Positions 43,375 to 51,568 of a stretch of DNA of 64,000 bases are shown piece after piece; position 1 is the first letter of the stretch, and each line of letters opens with the position of its first letter. Made by a program: the position numbers and the translations under genes. The stretch spans positions 152,510-216,509 of the forward strand of contig NZ_WTSX01000002.1 in assembly GCF_009828745.1 (NCBI RefSeq). Reading direction: 5' to 3'. Origin of the DNA: Erysipelothrix anatis. GTDB lineage: Bacteria; Bacillota_I; Bacilli_A; Erysipelotrichales; Erysipelotrichaceae. Under the pieces are notes generated by a model. It had not been told where the DNA came from. It searched no databases and worked only from the letters and a program-made list of their open reading frames with translations.

Positions 43375-44226
43375 AATTATAGGGTTTTTCATGTATTGGA
43401 AAGCGATAGATCCGATTCCAACATGAACACTAACTGTAGAAATTAGAGGTCCTGTATGAAGTTTTGCTTCTGGGAAAGCTGTCTTCAACTTCTCAATCGT
43501 TGTTTCTAATGCCTCGGGTGCATCAACATCAACAATCGTTATCGTATAACCAGCACCAACGCCGACATCTTGCATATGAGCGATGACAGTATCAATCGCT
43601 TTAGACATTGTGCGAACCTTACCGAATGGATCAATGACACCATTTGTTGTGTGGTTTAAATGCAAGATAGGTTTGATTTTAAGGAATCCACCCAGTGTTG
43701 CTGCAAGCGGCGATAGACGACCACCACGTGAGAGATGTTTCAAATCATCAGGAATAATATAGGTATCACTATTCTTAATGGAATCATCTAAGATTTCGCG
43801 AATTGCTTCGATTGATTTGCCTTCATCCAATAAATCACGTGCCGTCAATGCTAAGTCCAATTCAATACGCGCTGCGGTAAAGCAGTCGATATATTCAAAT
43901 TTAATATCTGCAAATTGTGCAGCTGTAACCATTGCATTGATTGTTCCTGAGATTCCGCTTGTAATTGGAACGGCTAAGATTTGCTCGTAGCCCATTTCTT
44001 TAATTTCTGTAAAAAGTTCCTCAATTTTCCCCAAAGATGGTAACGATGTTTGAAGAAGTTTACCAGATGCGAGTTTCTGGTTTACTTCATCTATTGATAT
44101 TTCAACGCTTTCTAAGTAAGCGTGATCTCCATCTATTATTTGTAGTGGAATAGCAAAGAGTCCTTCCTTACGATCTACTTCGTTGTAATAGTTGCTTCCG
44201 CTGTCAACGACTACTGCAGTTTTCAT
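43372..44226 (-). CDS. DegV family fatty-acid-binding protein (FakB-like), copy 1
   Basis: A 284-aa DegV protein. The family binds a fatty acid in its two-lobed fold and presents it to the kinase FakA, feeding exogenous fatty acids into phospholipids. The N-terminal DSGSNYYNE (D-S-x-x-x in the phosphate site), LQTSLPS (T-S-x-P motif) and ISGTINAM, SRGGRLSPLAATLGGFLKIKP-type sequence identify it. It is followed at 44284 by a second DegV gene of identical length reading the same way. No fakA is in the window. Confidence 0.9.
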   Translation of the reverse strand: MKTAVVVDSGSNYYNEVDRKEGLFAIPLQIIDGDHAYLESVEISIDEVNQKLASGKLLQTSLPSLGKIEELFTEIKEMGYEQILAVPITSGISGTINAMVTAAQFADIKFEYIDCFTAARIELDLALTARDLLDEGKSIEAIREILDDSIKNSDTYIIPDDLKHLSRGGRLSPLAATLGGFLKIKPILHLNHTTNGVIDPFGKVRTMSKAIDTVIAHMQDVGVGAGYTITIVDVDAPEALETTIEKLKTAFPEAKLHTGPLISTVSVHVGIGSIAFQYMKNPII

Positions 44227-44283
44227 AATTCAACCTCCTAGTATCCTAATATTATATACCATAAACGCATGTTGTGCTCATAT

Positions 44284-45138
44284 TTAGAACTTTGGTGCCC
44301 ATTGAATTGCAATCGTTCCAAGCCCTGCATGGGCAGCGACAACAGCCGGTAATTTAGAGGCATGTGTTTCAAACGTTCCTAACGCTTCGGTAATTGCAGT
44401 ATTAGCCCGTTCAACAATTTCTTCACCCTCATTGTCTAAGTAATAAATAACATGAGTTTCCGGTGTTACGTTGTCATCACGCATCGCTTTGATAATAATG
44501 TCGAAGACTTTTGTTTCAGTACGAGCTGTCCCAAATTTTTCAATCGTATCCAAGTCACTCTTTAAGTATAGGATTGGTTTCACTTTGAGTAGAGACGCTA
44601 AAGTTGCCGCACTTTTTGAAATCCGACCACTAATTTTTAATTGATCTAATGTTTGTGGGTAGACAAAAGAAGTAATTTTTGGAATCATGGCATCGATTCC
44701 TGAAAGTATTGCTTCGACAGAACTGTTGACGGCTGCTTGTTCGTTTACGAAGCGAACAAGATGTTGTACTGCCCCAGCAAGTGAACGGGTATCCACGAGT
44801 GAAACATTATCTAAACCAACTTCTTGGATGGCTTGATTCATGGAATTGTAAGTTCCAGATAATGATGATGTCAGCGCTAATACGAAAATATGATCGTAGT
44901 TTTGAGCTTTCAAAGTTTCAAATGTTGTAATAAGGAGTCCGAGATTTGGTTGAGATGTTTGAAGATGCTCTTTGTTACGTAGTAAATCGTTGACAGCATC
45001 GTAGCCCATTTCAACTTGATCGAGATATTCTTTATTGTTGTGAATAAGTGTAAGTGGTGTGATTGTGACATTCATTGCAGCCGCTTGTTCGGGTGTTAAT
45101 GAGACTGATGTGTCACAGACAATTGCATAATTTTTCAT
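44284..45138 (-). CDS. DegV family fatty-acid-binding protein (FakB-like), copy 2
   Basis: A 284-aa paralogue of the gene at 43372. It has CDTSVSLTPEQ at the start, LQTSQPNLG, LSGTYNSMNQ and KISGRISKSAATLASLLKVKP around residue 165-185. The two proteins have the same length but differ through much of the sequence, consistent with distinct acyl-chain preferences (saturated versus unsaturated) as known for FakB paralogues. A consensus promoter lies upstream; its transcript may read into copy 1 through the 58-base gap. Confidence 0.9.
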   Translation of the reverse strand: MKNYAIVCDTSVSLTPEQAAAMNVTITPLTLIHNNKEYLDQVEMGYDAVNDLLRNKEHLQTSQPNLGLLITTFETLKAQNYDHIFVLALTSSLSGTYNSMNQAIQEVGLDNVSLVDTRSLAGAVQHLVRFVNEQAAVNSSVEAILSGIDAMIPKITSFVYPQTLDQLKISGRISKSAATLASLLKVKPILYLKSDLDTIEKFGTARTETKVFDIIIKAMRDDNVTPETHVIYYLDNEGEEIVERANTAITEALGTFETHASKLPAVVAAHAGLGTIAIQWAPKF

Positions 45139-45158
45139 GGTAATCCTCCAATGCGAGC

Positions 45159-45187
45159 ATTATATAATTAAATACTTTGATTGTCAA
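45159..45187 (-). promoter_or_regulatory. Consensus sigma-A promoter of the DegV genes
   Basis: On the minus strand TTGACA (45187-45182), a 17-base spacer and TATAAT (45164-45159). This is a perfect match, 20 bases upstream of the DegV copy 2 start. Confidence 0.88.
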
Positions 45188-45210
45188 ACTATCTCCTAAA
45201 GTCGCCAGTC

Positions 45211-45239
45211 TTTCAACTGAAATCAAAATGCTTTATAAT
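45211..45239 (+). promoter_or_regulatory. Promoter of yigZ placed at the start codon
   Basis: TTTCAA (45211-45216), a 17-base spacer and TATAAT (45234-45239). The expected transcription start, seven bases further, is the A of the yigZ ATG (45246). Confidence 0.68.
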
Positions 45240-45245
45240 GTATAC

Positions 45246-45866
45246 ATGGAACCAATAGACTACAAAACAATTAAAGAATCAGTAATTACGGAGCAAGAAA
45301 TCCAAAAATCGAAATTTATCACCTATTTGGCACCAGTACAAACAGAAGCTGAAGCAAAAGAGTACCTGCGTGCGATAAAAAAGGAACATCCGAAAGCAAC
45401 ACACCATTGTAGTGCATATGTTGTTGGTGAGATTGAACGATCGAATGATGATGGCGAACCGTCTTCAAGTGCAGGACTTCCAATGCTTCAGGTCTTACGT
45501 GGAAATAAGATGAACTATGTCATTGCAGTAGTCGTGCGTTATTATGGTGGAATCTTGTTGGGTGTTGGTGGTCTTATCCGTGCATACGGTTCAAGTGTCA
45601 CGCTTGGAATCCAAGAAGCGGAAGTCTTAGTGCCTCAACGTGTCTTTCTATTCCGTGTGTCATTCCCATATGAGTTTACCAATGATGTGGAAGTCTATGC
45701 AGGATCAGTAGGTACAGTTATAGAACGCCAATATGATACACTAGCAGTCTATGATGTCCGGGTCCTTTCACCAGACGCTCTAGACAAGCTTAGCGATGTG
45801 ACACGAGGCATGGGTCACAAAGAGCTGATACAGGAATCAATTGAACTTATTAAGGAGGTGTCGTAG
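45246..45866 (+). CDS. YigZ/IMPACT family protein
   Basis: A 206-aa protein of the YigZ (YvyE) family. The N-terminal IMPACT domain has KSKFITYLAPV, ATHHCSAYVVGE, NDDGEPSSSAGLPML and VVVRYYGGILLGVGGLIRAYG; a ferredoxin-like DUF1949 domain follows. Its eukaryotic relative IMPACT modulates translation control; the bacterial role is unclear. ATG 45246 is chosen because the conserved domain starts there and longer readings cross the promoter. No Shine-Dalgarno lies before it, suggesting a leaderless transcript. The Fur-family gene starts 2 bases after its stop. Confidence 0.9.
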   Translation: MEPIDYKTIKESVITEQEIQKSKFITYLAPVQTEAEAKEYLRAIKKEHPKATHHCSAYVVGEIERSNDDGEPSSSAGLPMLQVLRGNKMNYVIAVVVRYYGGILLGVGGLIRAYGSSVTLGIQEAEVLVPQRVFLFRVSFPYEFTNDVEVYAGSVGTVIERQYDTLAVYDVRVLSPDALDKLSDVTRGMGHKELIQESIELIKEVS

Positions 45867-45868
45867 AG

Positions 45869-46282
45869 ATGCGAGAAGAGCTCAAGAATCATAAAATTAA
45901 GTACACAAAGCAACGCGATGAACTGTTATCGCTTTTAAAAGAGAGTAACCAACCACTGACCATTAATCAAATTTTTGAATCATTAAAGAGTACGTTAGAT
46001 CTTTCGACGATTTACCGCACCCTTGATTTGTTTGTTGAAAAGGGATTAGTATCCAAACTATTGGTGAGTGAACCCAGCCAAACTGTCTATGAATTTAAAC
46101 ACCATGGTCATAAACATCATCTTATTTGTACCGAATGTGGTCTCTTTCAAATTATTGAAGGGTGCCCACTGCATAATTACGAAGATCGTGTCGAGGAAAG
46201 CACCGGCTTCATCATCGCACGACATCAATTGGAATTGTATGGAATTTGTCCTGCATGTCAATTATTGATGGCCAATGCATAA
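45869..46282 (+). CDS. Fur-family metal-responsive regulator
   Basis: A 137-aa Fur superfamily protein. The winged helix is at about residues 5-80 (LTINQIFESLKSTLDLSTIY recognition region). The histidine-rich HHGHKHHLICTECG forms the sensory and structural metal sites with a second ICPAC at the end, giving the structural Zn(Cys)4 site. Subtype is uncertain: Zur and Fur are more likely than PerR, as no clear PerR features were identified. It has a strong AAGGAGGT ribosome site inside the end of yigZ, so the two are one operon. Confidence 0.88.
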   Translation: MREELKNHKIKYTKQRDELLSLLKESNQPLTINQIFESLKSTLDLSTIYRTLDLFVEKGLVSKLLVSEPSQTVYEFKHHGHKHHLICTECGLFQIIEGCPLHNYEDRVEESTGFIIARHQLELYGICPACQLLMANA

Positions 46283-46283
46283 T

Positions 46284-46319
46284 AAAAGAGCATTCATCTA
46301 CACGATGAATGCTCTTTTT
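46284..46319. terminator. Bidirectional terminator between fur-like and SPFH genes
   Basis: A 15-bp stem, AAAAGAGCATTCATC with GATGAATGCTCTTTT, around TACAC. Confidence 0.93.
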
Positions 46320-46324
46320 ATTTT

Positions 46325-47227
46325 TTATTTGTCTGATGTCATGATTTCTTTTGCACTTGCAAGGAGTGAGGCCATATTTTGAAGTTCCGAAGGAACGATA
46401 ATCTTTGTTGCTTTACCATCGGCGACTTTTTCTAAGGCTTCAAGGCTCTTCAATTTGATATAGGCATTATCTGCAGATATAGCTTCAAGTTTCAATGCTG
46501 CACTTGCTTGAGCTGTAAGAATCTTGTCGATTGCTTCTGCTTCCCCTTCCGCTTCGGCGATCATTGCAGCTTTCTTAGCTTGTGCACGTAAGATAGCAGC
46601 TTCATTTTCCCCTTCAGCGATTAGGATTGCAGAACGTTTTTCCCCTTCAGCACGAAGAATGGATTCACGACGTTCACGTTCAGCACGCATTTGTTTTTCC
46701 ATCGCCTCTTGAATATCACGTGGTGGAATAATATTTTTAACTTCAACACGTTGAACACGAATACCCCATGGATCAGTTGCTTCATCAAGAATTGCACGCA
46801 TTTGTGAGTTGATGATATCACGTGATGTTAGGGTCTGGTCGAGTTCTAGGTCCCCGATAATATTACGAAGTGTAGTTGCTGTAAGGTTCTCAATCGCATT
46901 AATTGGATTGTGAATACCATATGTAAACAAGACTGGATCTGTAATCTGGAAGTAAATAACTGTATCGATTTGCATCGTGACGTTATCTTTAGTAATAACA
47001 GGTTGTGGCGCGAAGTCTTGGACACGCTCTTTCAATGAAACACGATTAGCGACACGGTCTACGAATGGTAGAATCAAATGCATCCCTTTATCTAATGTAT
47101 GTGAGTATGCCCCTAAGCGCTCAATGACATACGCATTGGATTGCGGAATTACTCGGATACAGTACCCAATAATGAGTAACGCAATAACCAAAATAAGTCC
47201 AATAATAATCATTGTTGAAATTTCCAT
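46325..47227 (-). CDS. SPFH/Band 7 membrane scaffold protein (QmcA/stomatin type)
   Basis: A 300-aa protein with an N-terminal membrane helix (residues 4-24) and an SPFH domain: VIPQSNAYVIERLGAY, DNVTMQIDTVIYFQI, LRNIIGDLELDQTLTSRDII. A long charged coiled coil follows (MEKQMRAERERRESILRAEG and alanine/glutamate repeats to about 240). Such proteins oligomerise as rings at membranes and support protein quality control. The NfeD gene lies just upstream in the same operon, the standard pairing of SPFH proteases/scaffolds with NfeD. Confidence 0.93.
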   Translation of the reverse strand: MEISTMIIIGLILVIALLIIGYCIRVIPQSNAYVIERLGAYSHTLDKGMHLILPFVDRVANRVSLKERVQDFAPQPVITKDNVTMQIDTVIYFQITDPVLFTYGIHNPINAIENLTATTLRNIIGDLELDQTLTSRDIINSQMRAILDEATDPWGIRVQRVEVKNIIPPRDIQEAMEKQMRAERERRESILRAEGEKRSAILIAEGENEAAILRAQAKKAAMIAEAEGEAEAIDKILTAQASAALKLEAISADNAYIKLKSLEALEKVADGKATKIIVPSELQNMASLLASAKEIMTSDK

Positions 47228-47232
47228 TGTTT

Positions 47233-47664
47233 CTAGTTCTCCTTGATCTCTCTAACAATTAATTTAACACCCTCTATTGCTATAATCTCAACACGCGTTC
47301 CTTTTGGAAGCTCTGAATAATCCGATGTTGTTGCGGACCACTCAGTACCGTTGAGACGTATCATTCCCCACTTGTCTTCATCAATTGCTTCTGACAAGAT
47401 TGCTTTCCGACCAATAAGACTGTCGGCATTTGTTGCGATAACATTTCCTCGTAATAAACGCGTCGTAAATGGACGAATTAAGATTAGAGAAACAATCGAA
47501 ACTAACGCAAATATAATGACTTGGATGAGAACGCTATCTGTAAAGAATGCCACAGCAGTTGCTGCAATTGCCCCAATCGCAAACCATATAGAAACTAAAT
47601 TCCCTGCAGTTAGTAATTCGATGACAATCATCGCAATAACCACTACAATCCAAAACACTGTCAT
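47233..47664 (-). CDS. NfeD family membrane protein, short form
   Basis: A 143-aa protein with an N-terminal cluster of two to three membrane helices (residues 2-72) and a C-terminal OB-fold NfeD domain (about 80-143: DSLIGRKAILSEAID, GMIRLNGTEWSATTSD, GTRVEIIAIEGVKLIVRE). It lacks the ClpP-like protease of the long form. NfeD is thought to partner with SPFH proteins, and the SPFH gene follows after 5 bases. It overlaps the unknown upstream gene by 4 bases. Confidence 0.92.
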   Translation of the reverse strand: MTVFWIVVVIAMIVIELLTAGNLVSIWFAIGAIAATAVAFFTDSVLIQVIIFALVSIVSLILIRPFTTRLLRGNVIATNADSLIGRKAILSEAIDEDKWGMIRLNGTEWSATTSDYSELPKGTRVEIIAIEGVKLIVREIKEN

Positions 47665-48044
47665 ACAAGTACCTCCTCCCCATTTGATAAAGCATCAATG
47701 TCGAAGATAAGAACATTTTCTGTTTCATCAAATCGAGCATAGATCTTTTGTCCTGTTAACGGTTTTCCAACTTTAGCAGAAATTAAATCACACAGTGCCT
47801 TATTATTTATTTTAGCATATCCTTTACCAATTGATATCTTATGTAGGTTCTCTTTTGGATATGCATTTAAATCCATATCACGTTTTGAGACCGGTTTAAT
47901 TCCAATCTCTGAATTTTGTGAAAAACCAACCAAAACATACTGACTTGACTGAAAGTGAGATGCAGCATTTTGGTTTAGTGTTATGTTGTTACTGTTTAAT
48001 GTCACAATCTCGAGTTGTGCATTACCAGTTACCCAATTAAACAT
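47661..48044 (-). CDS. Conserved hypothetical protein, first gene of the SPFH-NfeD operon
   Basis: A 127-aa soluble protein that I cannot assign. It has alternating strands (LEIVTLNSNNITLNQ, YVLVGFSQNSEIGIKPVSKR, LHKISIGKGYAKI) and a terminal FDIDAL segment. It has no signal peptide, membrane helix or cysteine cluster. The strong AGGAGGGAC ribosome site and ATGA overlap with NfeD show it is expressed with the membrane scaffold genes. The small beta-rich fold with a late helix vaguely recalls AbrB-like DNA-binding proteins, but I would not annotate it so. Confidence 0.7.
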   Translation of the reverse strand: MFNWVTGNAQLEIVTLNSNNITLNQNAASHFQSSQYVLVGFSQNSEIGIKPVSKRDMDLNAYPKENLHKISIGKGYAKINNKALCDLISAKVGKPLTGQKIYARFDETENVLIFDIDALSNGEEVLV

Positions 48045-48213
48045 AGCGTCCCTCCTTTATGTTTCAATCATACGCCTTATTTTCGAATATTTCAAGTTCT
48101 TCTTTTTCTTCGAAAACTTTTTCTTTTTGAATTTTCGAAATTTTGAGTGTTTCAAAATAGAAATATTAAACATACTGTGATACTATGTTATTGAAAAGAA
48201 ACGAGGACTACTT
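48045..48213. promoter_or_regulatory. Divergent intergenic region with three TTCGAA motifs
   Basis: A very A+T-rich spacer between the SPFH operon and the VOC gene. TTCGAA occurs at 48082, 48109 and 48134, spaced 27 and 25 bases and embedded in TTTTCGAA-like contexts. A shared operator is possible; no factor is known. Confidence 0.3.
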
Positions 48214-49053
48214 ATGCTATTAAATAATGAAGCGCTACTTGGATACGTCACGCTCCGTGTCAAAGATTTAAAAATGATGACGCAATTCTATCATGAAACA
48301 ATTGGTCTACAAATTATCAATGAAACAGAATCGACTACGATGCTTGGGGTTGATAATCGAAAAATTGTAGAGTTGATAACATCGAAAGATGTAAAACAAG
48401 CAACCAAAGCTTACAATGGCCTCTACCATCTCGCAATCTTATTGCCAGATGAACGATATCTAGGTCAAATTCTGTATCACTTTGACGCAGTTGGATTTGA
48501 TATTGGGGGTGCTGGTGACCACATTTATAGCCAAGCACTATATATGAATGATCCAGAGGGAAATGGTATTGAAATCTATGCCGATCGTCCACGCTCAGAG
48601 TGGCTTGTGAATGAAGATGGGACAATGGAAGCTGCCACCGAACCGGTAGATATTCAACGTTTGGTTTCATTGGTAACGGACCCAACATGGTATGGTATGC
48701 CAGCAGGAACAATTCTGGGTCATGCTCATCTTCAAGTGAATGCGATTCGTGATGCACGTGCTTTATATTTAGATATACTTGGCTATGATTTGATTACTGA
48801 TATGCAACATGCTATTTTTATTTCCAAACGTGGTTATCACCATGATATCGCCTTGAACGTTTGGTCAGGACCATCATTAACACCACTCCCTGAAGATACA
48901 ACTGGACTTGCTTCAGTAACAATCTTTGTTGACAATCTCGAGACAATTAAAGCAGATATTCAAGCACTCGAAAATTATAGTTATACAGTTTCAGACGATA
49001 CGGTCGAAATAGTTGATAAAGCAGGGATTCATCTAAAACTGACTGTGTTATAA
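48214..49053 (+). CDS. VOC-family dioxygenase/glyoxalase-like protein (CatE type)
   Basis: A 279-aa protein made of two vicinal-oxygen-chelate modules (about 1-130 and 165-279), as in Bacillus CatE catechol-2,3-dioxygenase. It shows LGYVTLRVKDLKMMTQFYHE, LYHLAILLPD, MNDPEGNGIEIYADRP and GHAHLQVNAIRDARALYLDI; the metal-ligand His and Glu positions are within these. The true substrate is uncertain, since similar proteins degrade catecholic stress compounds. It has a GAGGACTA ribosome site. The CDF exporter gene follows after 7 bases. Confidence 0.87.
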   Translation: MLLNNEALLGYVTLRVKDLKMMTQFYHETIGLQIINETESTTMLGVDNRKIVELITSKDVKQATKAYNGLYHLAILLPDERYLGQILYHFDAVGFDIGGAGDHIYSQALYMNDPEGNGIEIYADRPRSEWLVNEDGTMEAATEPVDIQRLVSLVTDPTWYGMPAGTILGHAHLQVNAIRDARALYLDILGYDLITDMQHAIFISKRGYHHDIALNVWSGPSLTPLPEDTTGLASVTIFVDNLETIKADIQALENYSYTVSDDTVEIVDKAGIHLKLTVL

Positions 49054-49054
49054 T
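49046..49054 (+). promoter_or_regulatory. Extended -10 element overlapping the VOC stop codon
   Basis: TGTTATAAT (TGn-TATAAT) ends 6 bases before the CDF ATG, so a transcript from it would start at the ATG. It could also be chance within the 3' end of the VOC gene. Confidence 0.4.
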
Positions 49055-49060
49055 AAATAC

Positions 49061-50179
49061 ATGGAAAACTTAAACGAAAAAAACAGAAACAAAGAAGGTA
49101 TTAAAGTAGGTTTAGCGGGACTCGCGATAAACCTACTTTTGTCTGTCTTTAAGATAACGATTGGAATTATTGCGAACTCACAATCTATCATGGCTGATGG
49201 TATTAATAACTTTTCGGACTCTATGTCGTCAGTTATTACAGTGGTCGGCTTTATTGTCACTGGTAAACCAGCAGACCGCGAACATCCGTATGGACATCAA
49301 CGCTTTGAATATATAGCGGGATTTGTAATGGCTTTAATTATGGGTGTTTTAGGATTAGAAGTTCTCAAAACATCGATCGCTAATATTATTGAACCACAAA
49401 CTACAACATTCTCGATGCTTGCCATCTTTATTCTGATATTTTCAATTGTTGCTAAAGGATTCATGGCATATATGTACGATGTCCAAGCACGTAAACTCAA
49501 ATCAGACATGTTGCTAGCATCGCGGCAAGATAGTCTCAATGACATGATGACCACCGCAGGCGTTCTGATTGGTGTTGGCTTTCAATTTTGGACGGGTTAT
49601 ACAATTGATGCCTACTTAGGACTGGGCTTATCCTTGTTTATTCTTTGGTCAGCTTTGAAAATGGTCCGTGAATTCATGAACAGTCTTCTTGGAGAACGCC
49701 CTGATGCATCAGTTCTTGACGAAATAAAAACTATCTTGGATACGAATTCCGAAATTCTAGGTTATCACGATTTAATGGTTCATAATTACGGATCAAATAC
49801 GACATACGGAAGTGTTCATGTTGAGATTAATCAAACAATGTCTTTGATTGACGCACATACGATTGTCGATACTTTGGAGAATACAATTCTTAACAAAACA
49901 GGGATTTCGTTGGCGATCCATATGGACCCATTAGATATCGAGAGTCCCGAAATGAAAGAGATTTATCAAATTATAAAAAAACACATACGAACGTTCTATG
50001 GTGGTGTTGATTTTCATGATGTTCGAATTATTCACGACACGCTGATGTTTGATCTCGTGATTGAACCAGATAAACTCAATGTAGTAGACACAATCAAAAC
50101 CACACTTAAAGAAGAGCTCGCGCGTAATGGTTTTACCTATCCCCTAAAAGTTACCGTTGATACTCAGCAATTAATATAG
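49061..50179 (+). CDS. Cation diffusion facilitator metal exporter
   Basis: A 372-aa CDF protein. Six membrane helices occupy residues of about 20-215 with the metal-site motif MADGINNFSDSMSSV (D-x-x-x-D in helix 2), ADREHPYGHQRFEYI after helix 2, and SRQDSLNDMMTTAG in helix 5. The C-terminal cytoplasmic metallochaperone-like domain (about 220-372) is longer than minimal and ends in an extra unit. It likely exports Mn, Zn or Fe. There is no clear ribosome site before the ATG; either re-initiation from the VOC gene 7 bases upstream or leaderless translation is needed. Confidence 0.92.
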   Translation: MENLNEKNRNKEGIKVGLAGLAINLLLSVFKITIGIIANSQSIMADGINNFSDSMSSVITVVGFIVTGKPADREHPYGHQRFEYIAGFVMALIMGVLGLEVLKTSIANIIEPQTTTFSMLAIFILIFSIVAKGFMAYMYDVQARKLKSDMLLASRQDSLNDMMTTAGVLIGVGFQFWTGYTIDAYLGLGLSLFILWSALKMVREFMNSLLGERPDASVLDEIKTILDTNSEILGYHDLMVHNYGSNTTYGSVHVEINQTMSLIDAHTIVDTLENTILNKTGISLAIHMDPLDIESPEMKEIYQIIKKHIRTFYGGVDFHDVRIIHDTLMFDLVIEPDKLNVVDTIKTTLKEELARNGFTYPLKVTVDTQQLI

Positions 50180-50193
50180 AATGAGGAACACCT

Positions 50194-51534
50194 GTGAAAG
50201 AAACTAAAAAATTTGGACTGTTTACAACCATAGCCATGATTGTCGGAATTGTGGTAGGGTCTGGCATCTTTTTCAAAACTGATGATATTCTATTTGCCAC
50301 CCAAGGAAGTGTCCTTCTGGGAGTCGTACTTTGGGTCGTCGGAGCATTCGGCATTATCTTTGGAGGCCTCTGTGTTGCCGAGTATGCTAAACGAACATCA
50401 GAAGCTGGTGGACTCATAGCCTATGCGGAACTCGCATGGGGAAAAACAATGGGATACCTTTCCGGATGGTTTCAAGTTGTTTTCTATTTTCCAGCAATTG
50501 TTGCGATTCTATCGTGGATTTGTGCTATTTATATTGGCTTACTCTTTAATATTACAGATCCAACAGACATCAGACTGTGGATCATAACATTGACCATTAT
50601 CGTCGCAACATTTGTCTTGAATATATTTAACCGTAACCAAGCAGGGCTATTCCAAAATATTACGCTTATTATTAAAATAGGTGCTTTGCTAGGATTAGCG
50701 TTATTGGGGCTAGTTTTTGGAGAACCTTCCAATCTTGCAGCACCGATAATTGAAGAATCACGGTTAAATTCAGGGCTGTTTGTCGGTCTAATTGCATGCG
50801 CATTCTCTTACGATGGTTGGTTCGTTGCACCGGCAATAGCACATGAAATTGAGAACCCGAAGAAGAATCTATCGAAAGCATTGATTGTCGCTCCAATTAT
50901 CATTCTTGCGATCTACCTTGCGTATTTTATTGGAATTAATGCTTTGCTAGGACCAGAACAAGTGATGGCCTTGGGTGATGGATCTGTTGGTTACATTGCC
51001 GAAATGATTTTTGGACCAATCGGAATGAAATTGGTCTACCTTGCGGTGATTATTTCAATTTTGGGTTCCGTGAATGGCTTAATTTTAGGTTACATCCGAT
51101 TACCTTATTCTTTAGCAATTCGCAATCGCTTTCCTCATTCGGAGCGATATAAGACAATGAATGACCATCTTGGGATACCGGTAGCGTCAGCATGGCTTGC
51201 ATTTGGGCTTGTAATGTTGTGGTTGATACTTCATGCAATGAGTGTCTTTCAAGTCACTGTGGGTCCGTTAGCGTTAAGTGGACTTCAGATTGATAGTTTA
51301 CCGATCGTGATTACTTATGTCTTCTATAGTTCGTTATATGTTCGGACATTATATGAAGAGCTAACTCGGAAACGCTTGGGTGTTCTCAAAGGATACGTGT
51401 ATCCAGGACTTGCGTTACTCGGTGCTTCGTTTGTATTGTATGGCGGACTAACGCAACCACAATCAGTTGCATATTTCATTATTTCGTTTATGGGAATTGC
51501 CTTAGGTTATGTATTTATGAACAAGGAAGCATAG
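50194..51534 (+). CDS. APC-superfamily amino acid permease
   Basis: A 446-aa transporter with 12 predicted helices. Helix 1 has GIVVGSGIFFKTDDIL, the unwound substrate-binding G-S-G-I-F motif. Other marks are YAELAWGKTMGYLSGW and the FSYDGWFVAPAIAHEIENPKKN loop, cited by its start and end. It is close to the LAT-like/SteT serine-threonine exchanger branch. The start is GTG with upstream GAGGAACAC. It is the last gene of the VOC-CDF-permease run, followed by a terminator. Amino-acid import suits an organism with reduced biosynthesis. Confidence 0.9.
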   Translation: MKETKKFGLFTTIAMIVGIVVGSGIFFKTDDILFATQGSVLLGVVLWVVGAFGIIFGGLCVAEYAKRTSEAGGLIAYAELAWGKTMGYLSGWFQVVFYFPAIVAILSWICAIYIGLLFNITDPTDIRLWIITLTIIVATFVLNIFNRNQAGLFQNITLIIKIGALLGLALLGLVFGEPSNLAAPIIEESRLNSGLFVGLIACAFSYDGWFVAPAIAHEIENPKKNLSKALIVAPIIILAIYLAYFIGINALLGPEQVMALGDGSVGYIAEMIFGPIGMKLVYLAVIISILGSVNGLILGYIRLPYSLAIRNRFPHSERYKTMNDHLGIPVASAWLAFGLVMLWLILHAMSVFQVTVGPLALSGLQIDSLPIVITYVFYSSLYVRTLYEELTRKRLGVLKGYVYPGLALLGASFVLYGGLTQPQSVAYFIISFMGIALGYVFMNKEA

Positions 51535-51568
51535 GAAAAGGAGCAGTCTACAGGTCTGCTCCTTTTTT
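51535..51568 (+). terminator. Terminator of the permease transcript
   Basis: AAAAGGAGCAG and CTGCTCCTTTT arms around TCTACAGGT, with six Ts, begin at the permease stop. Confidence 0.92.
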
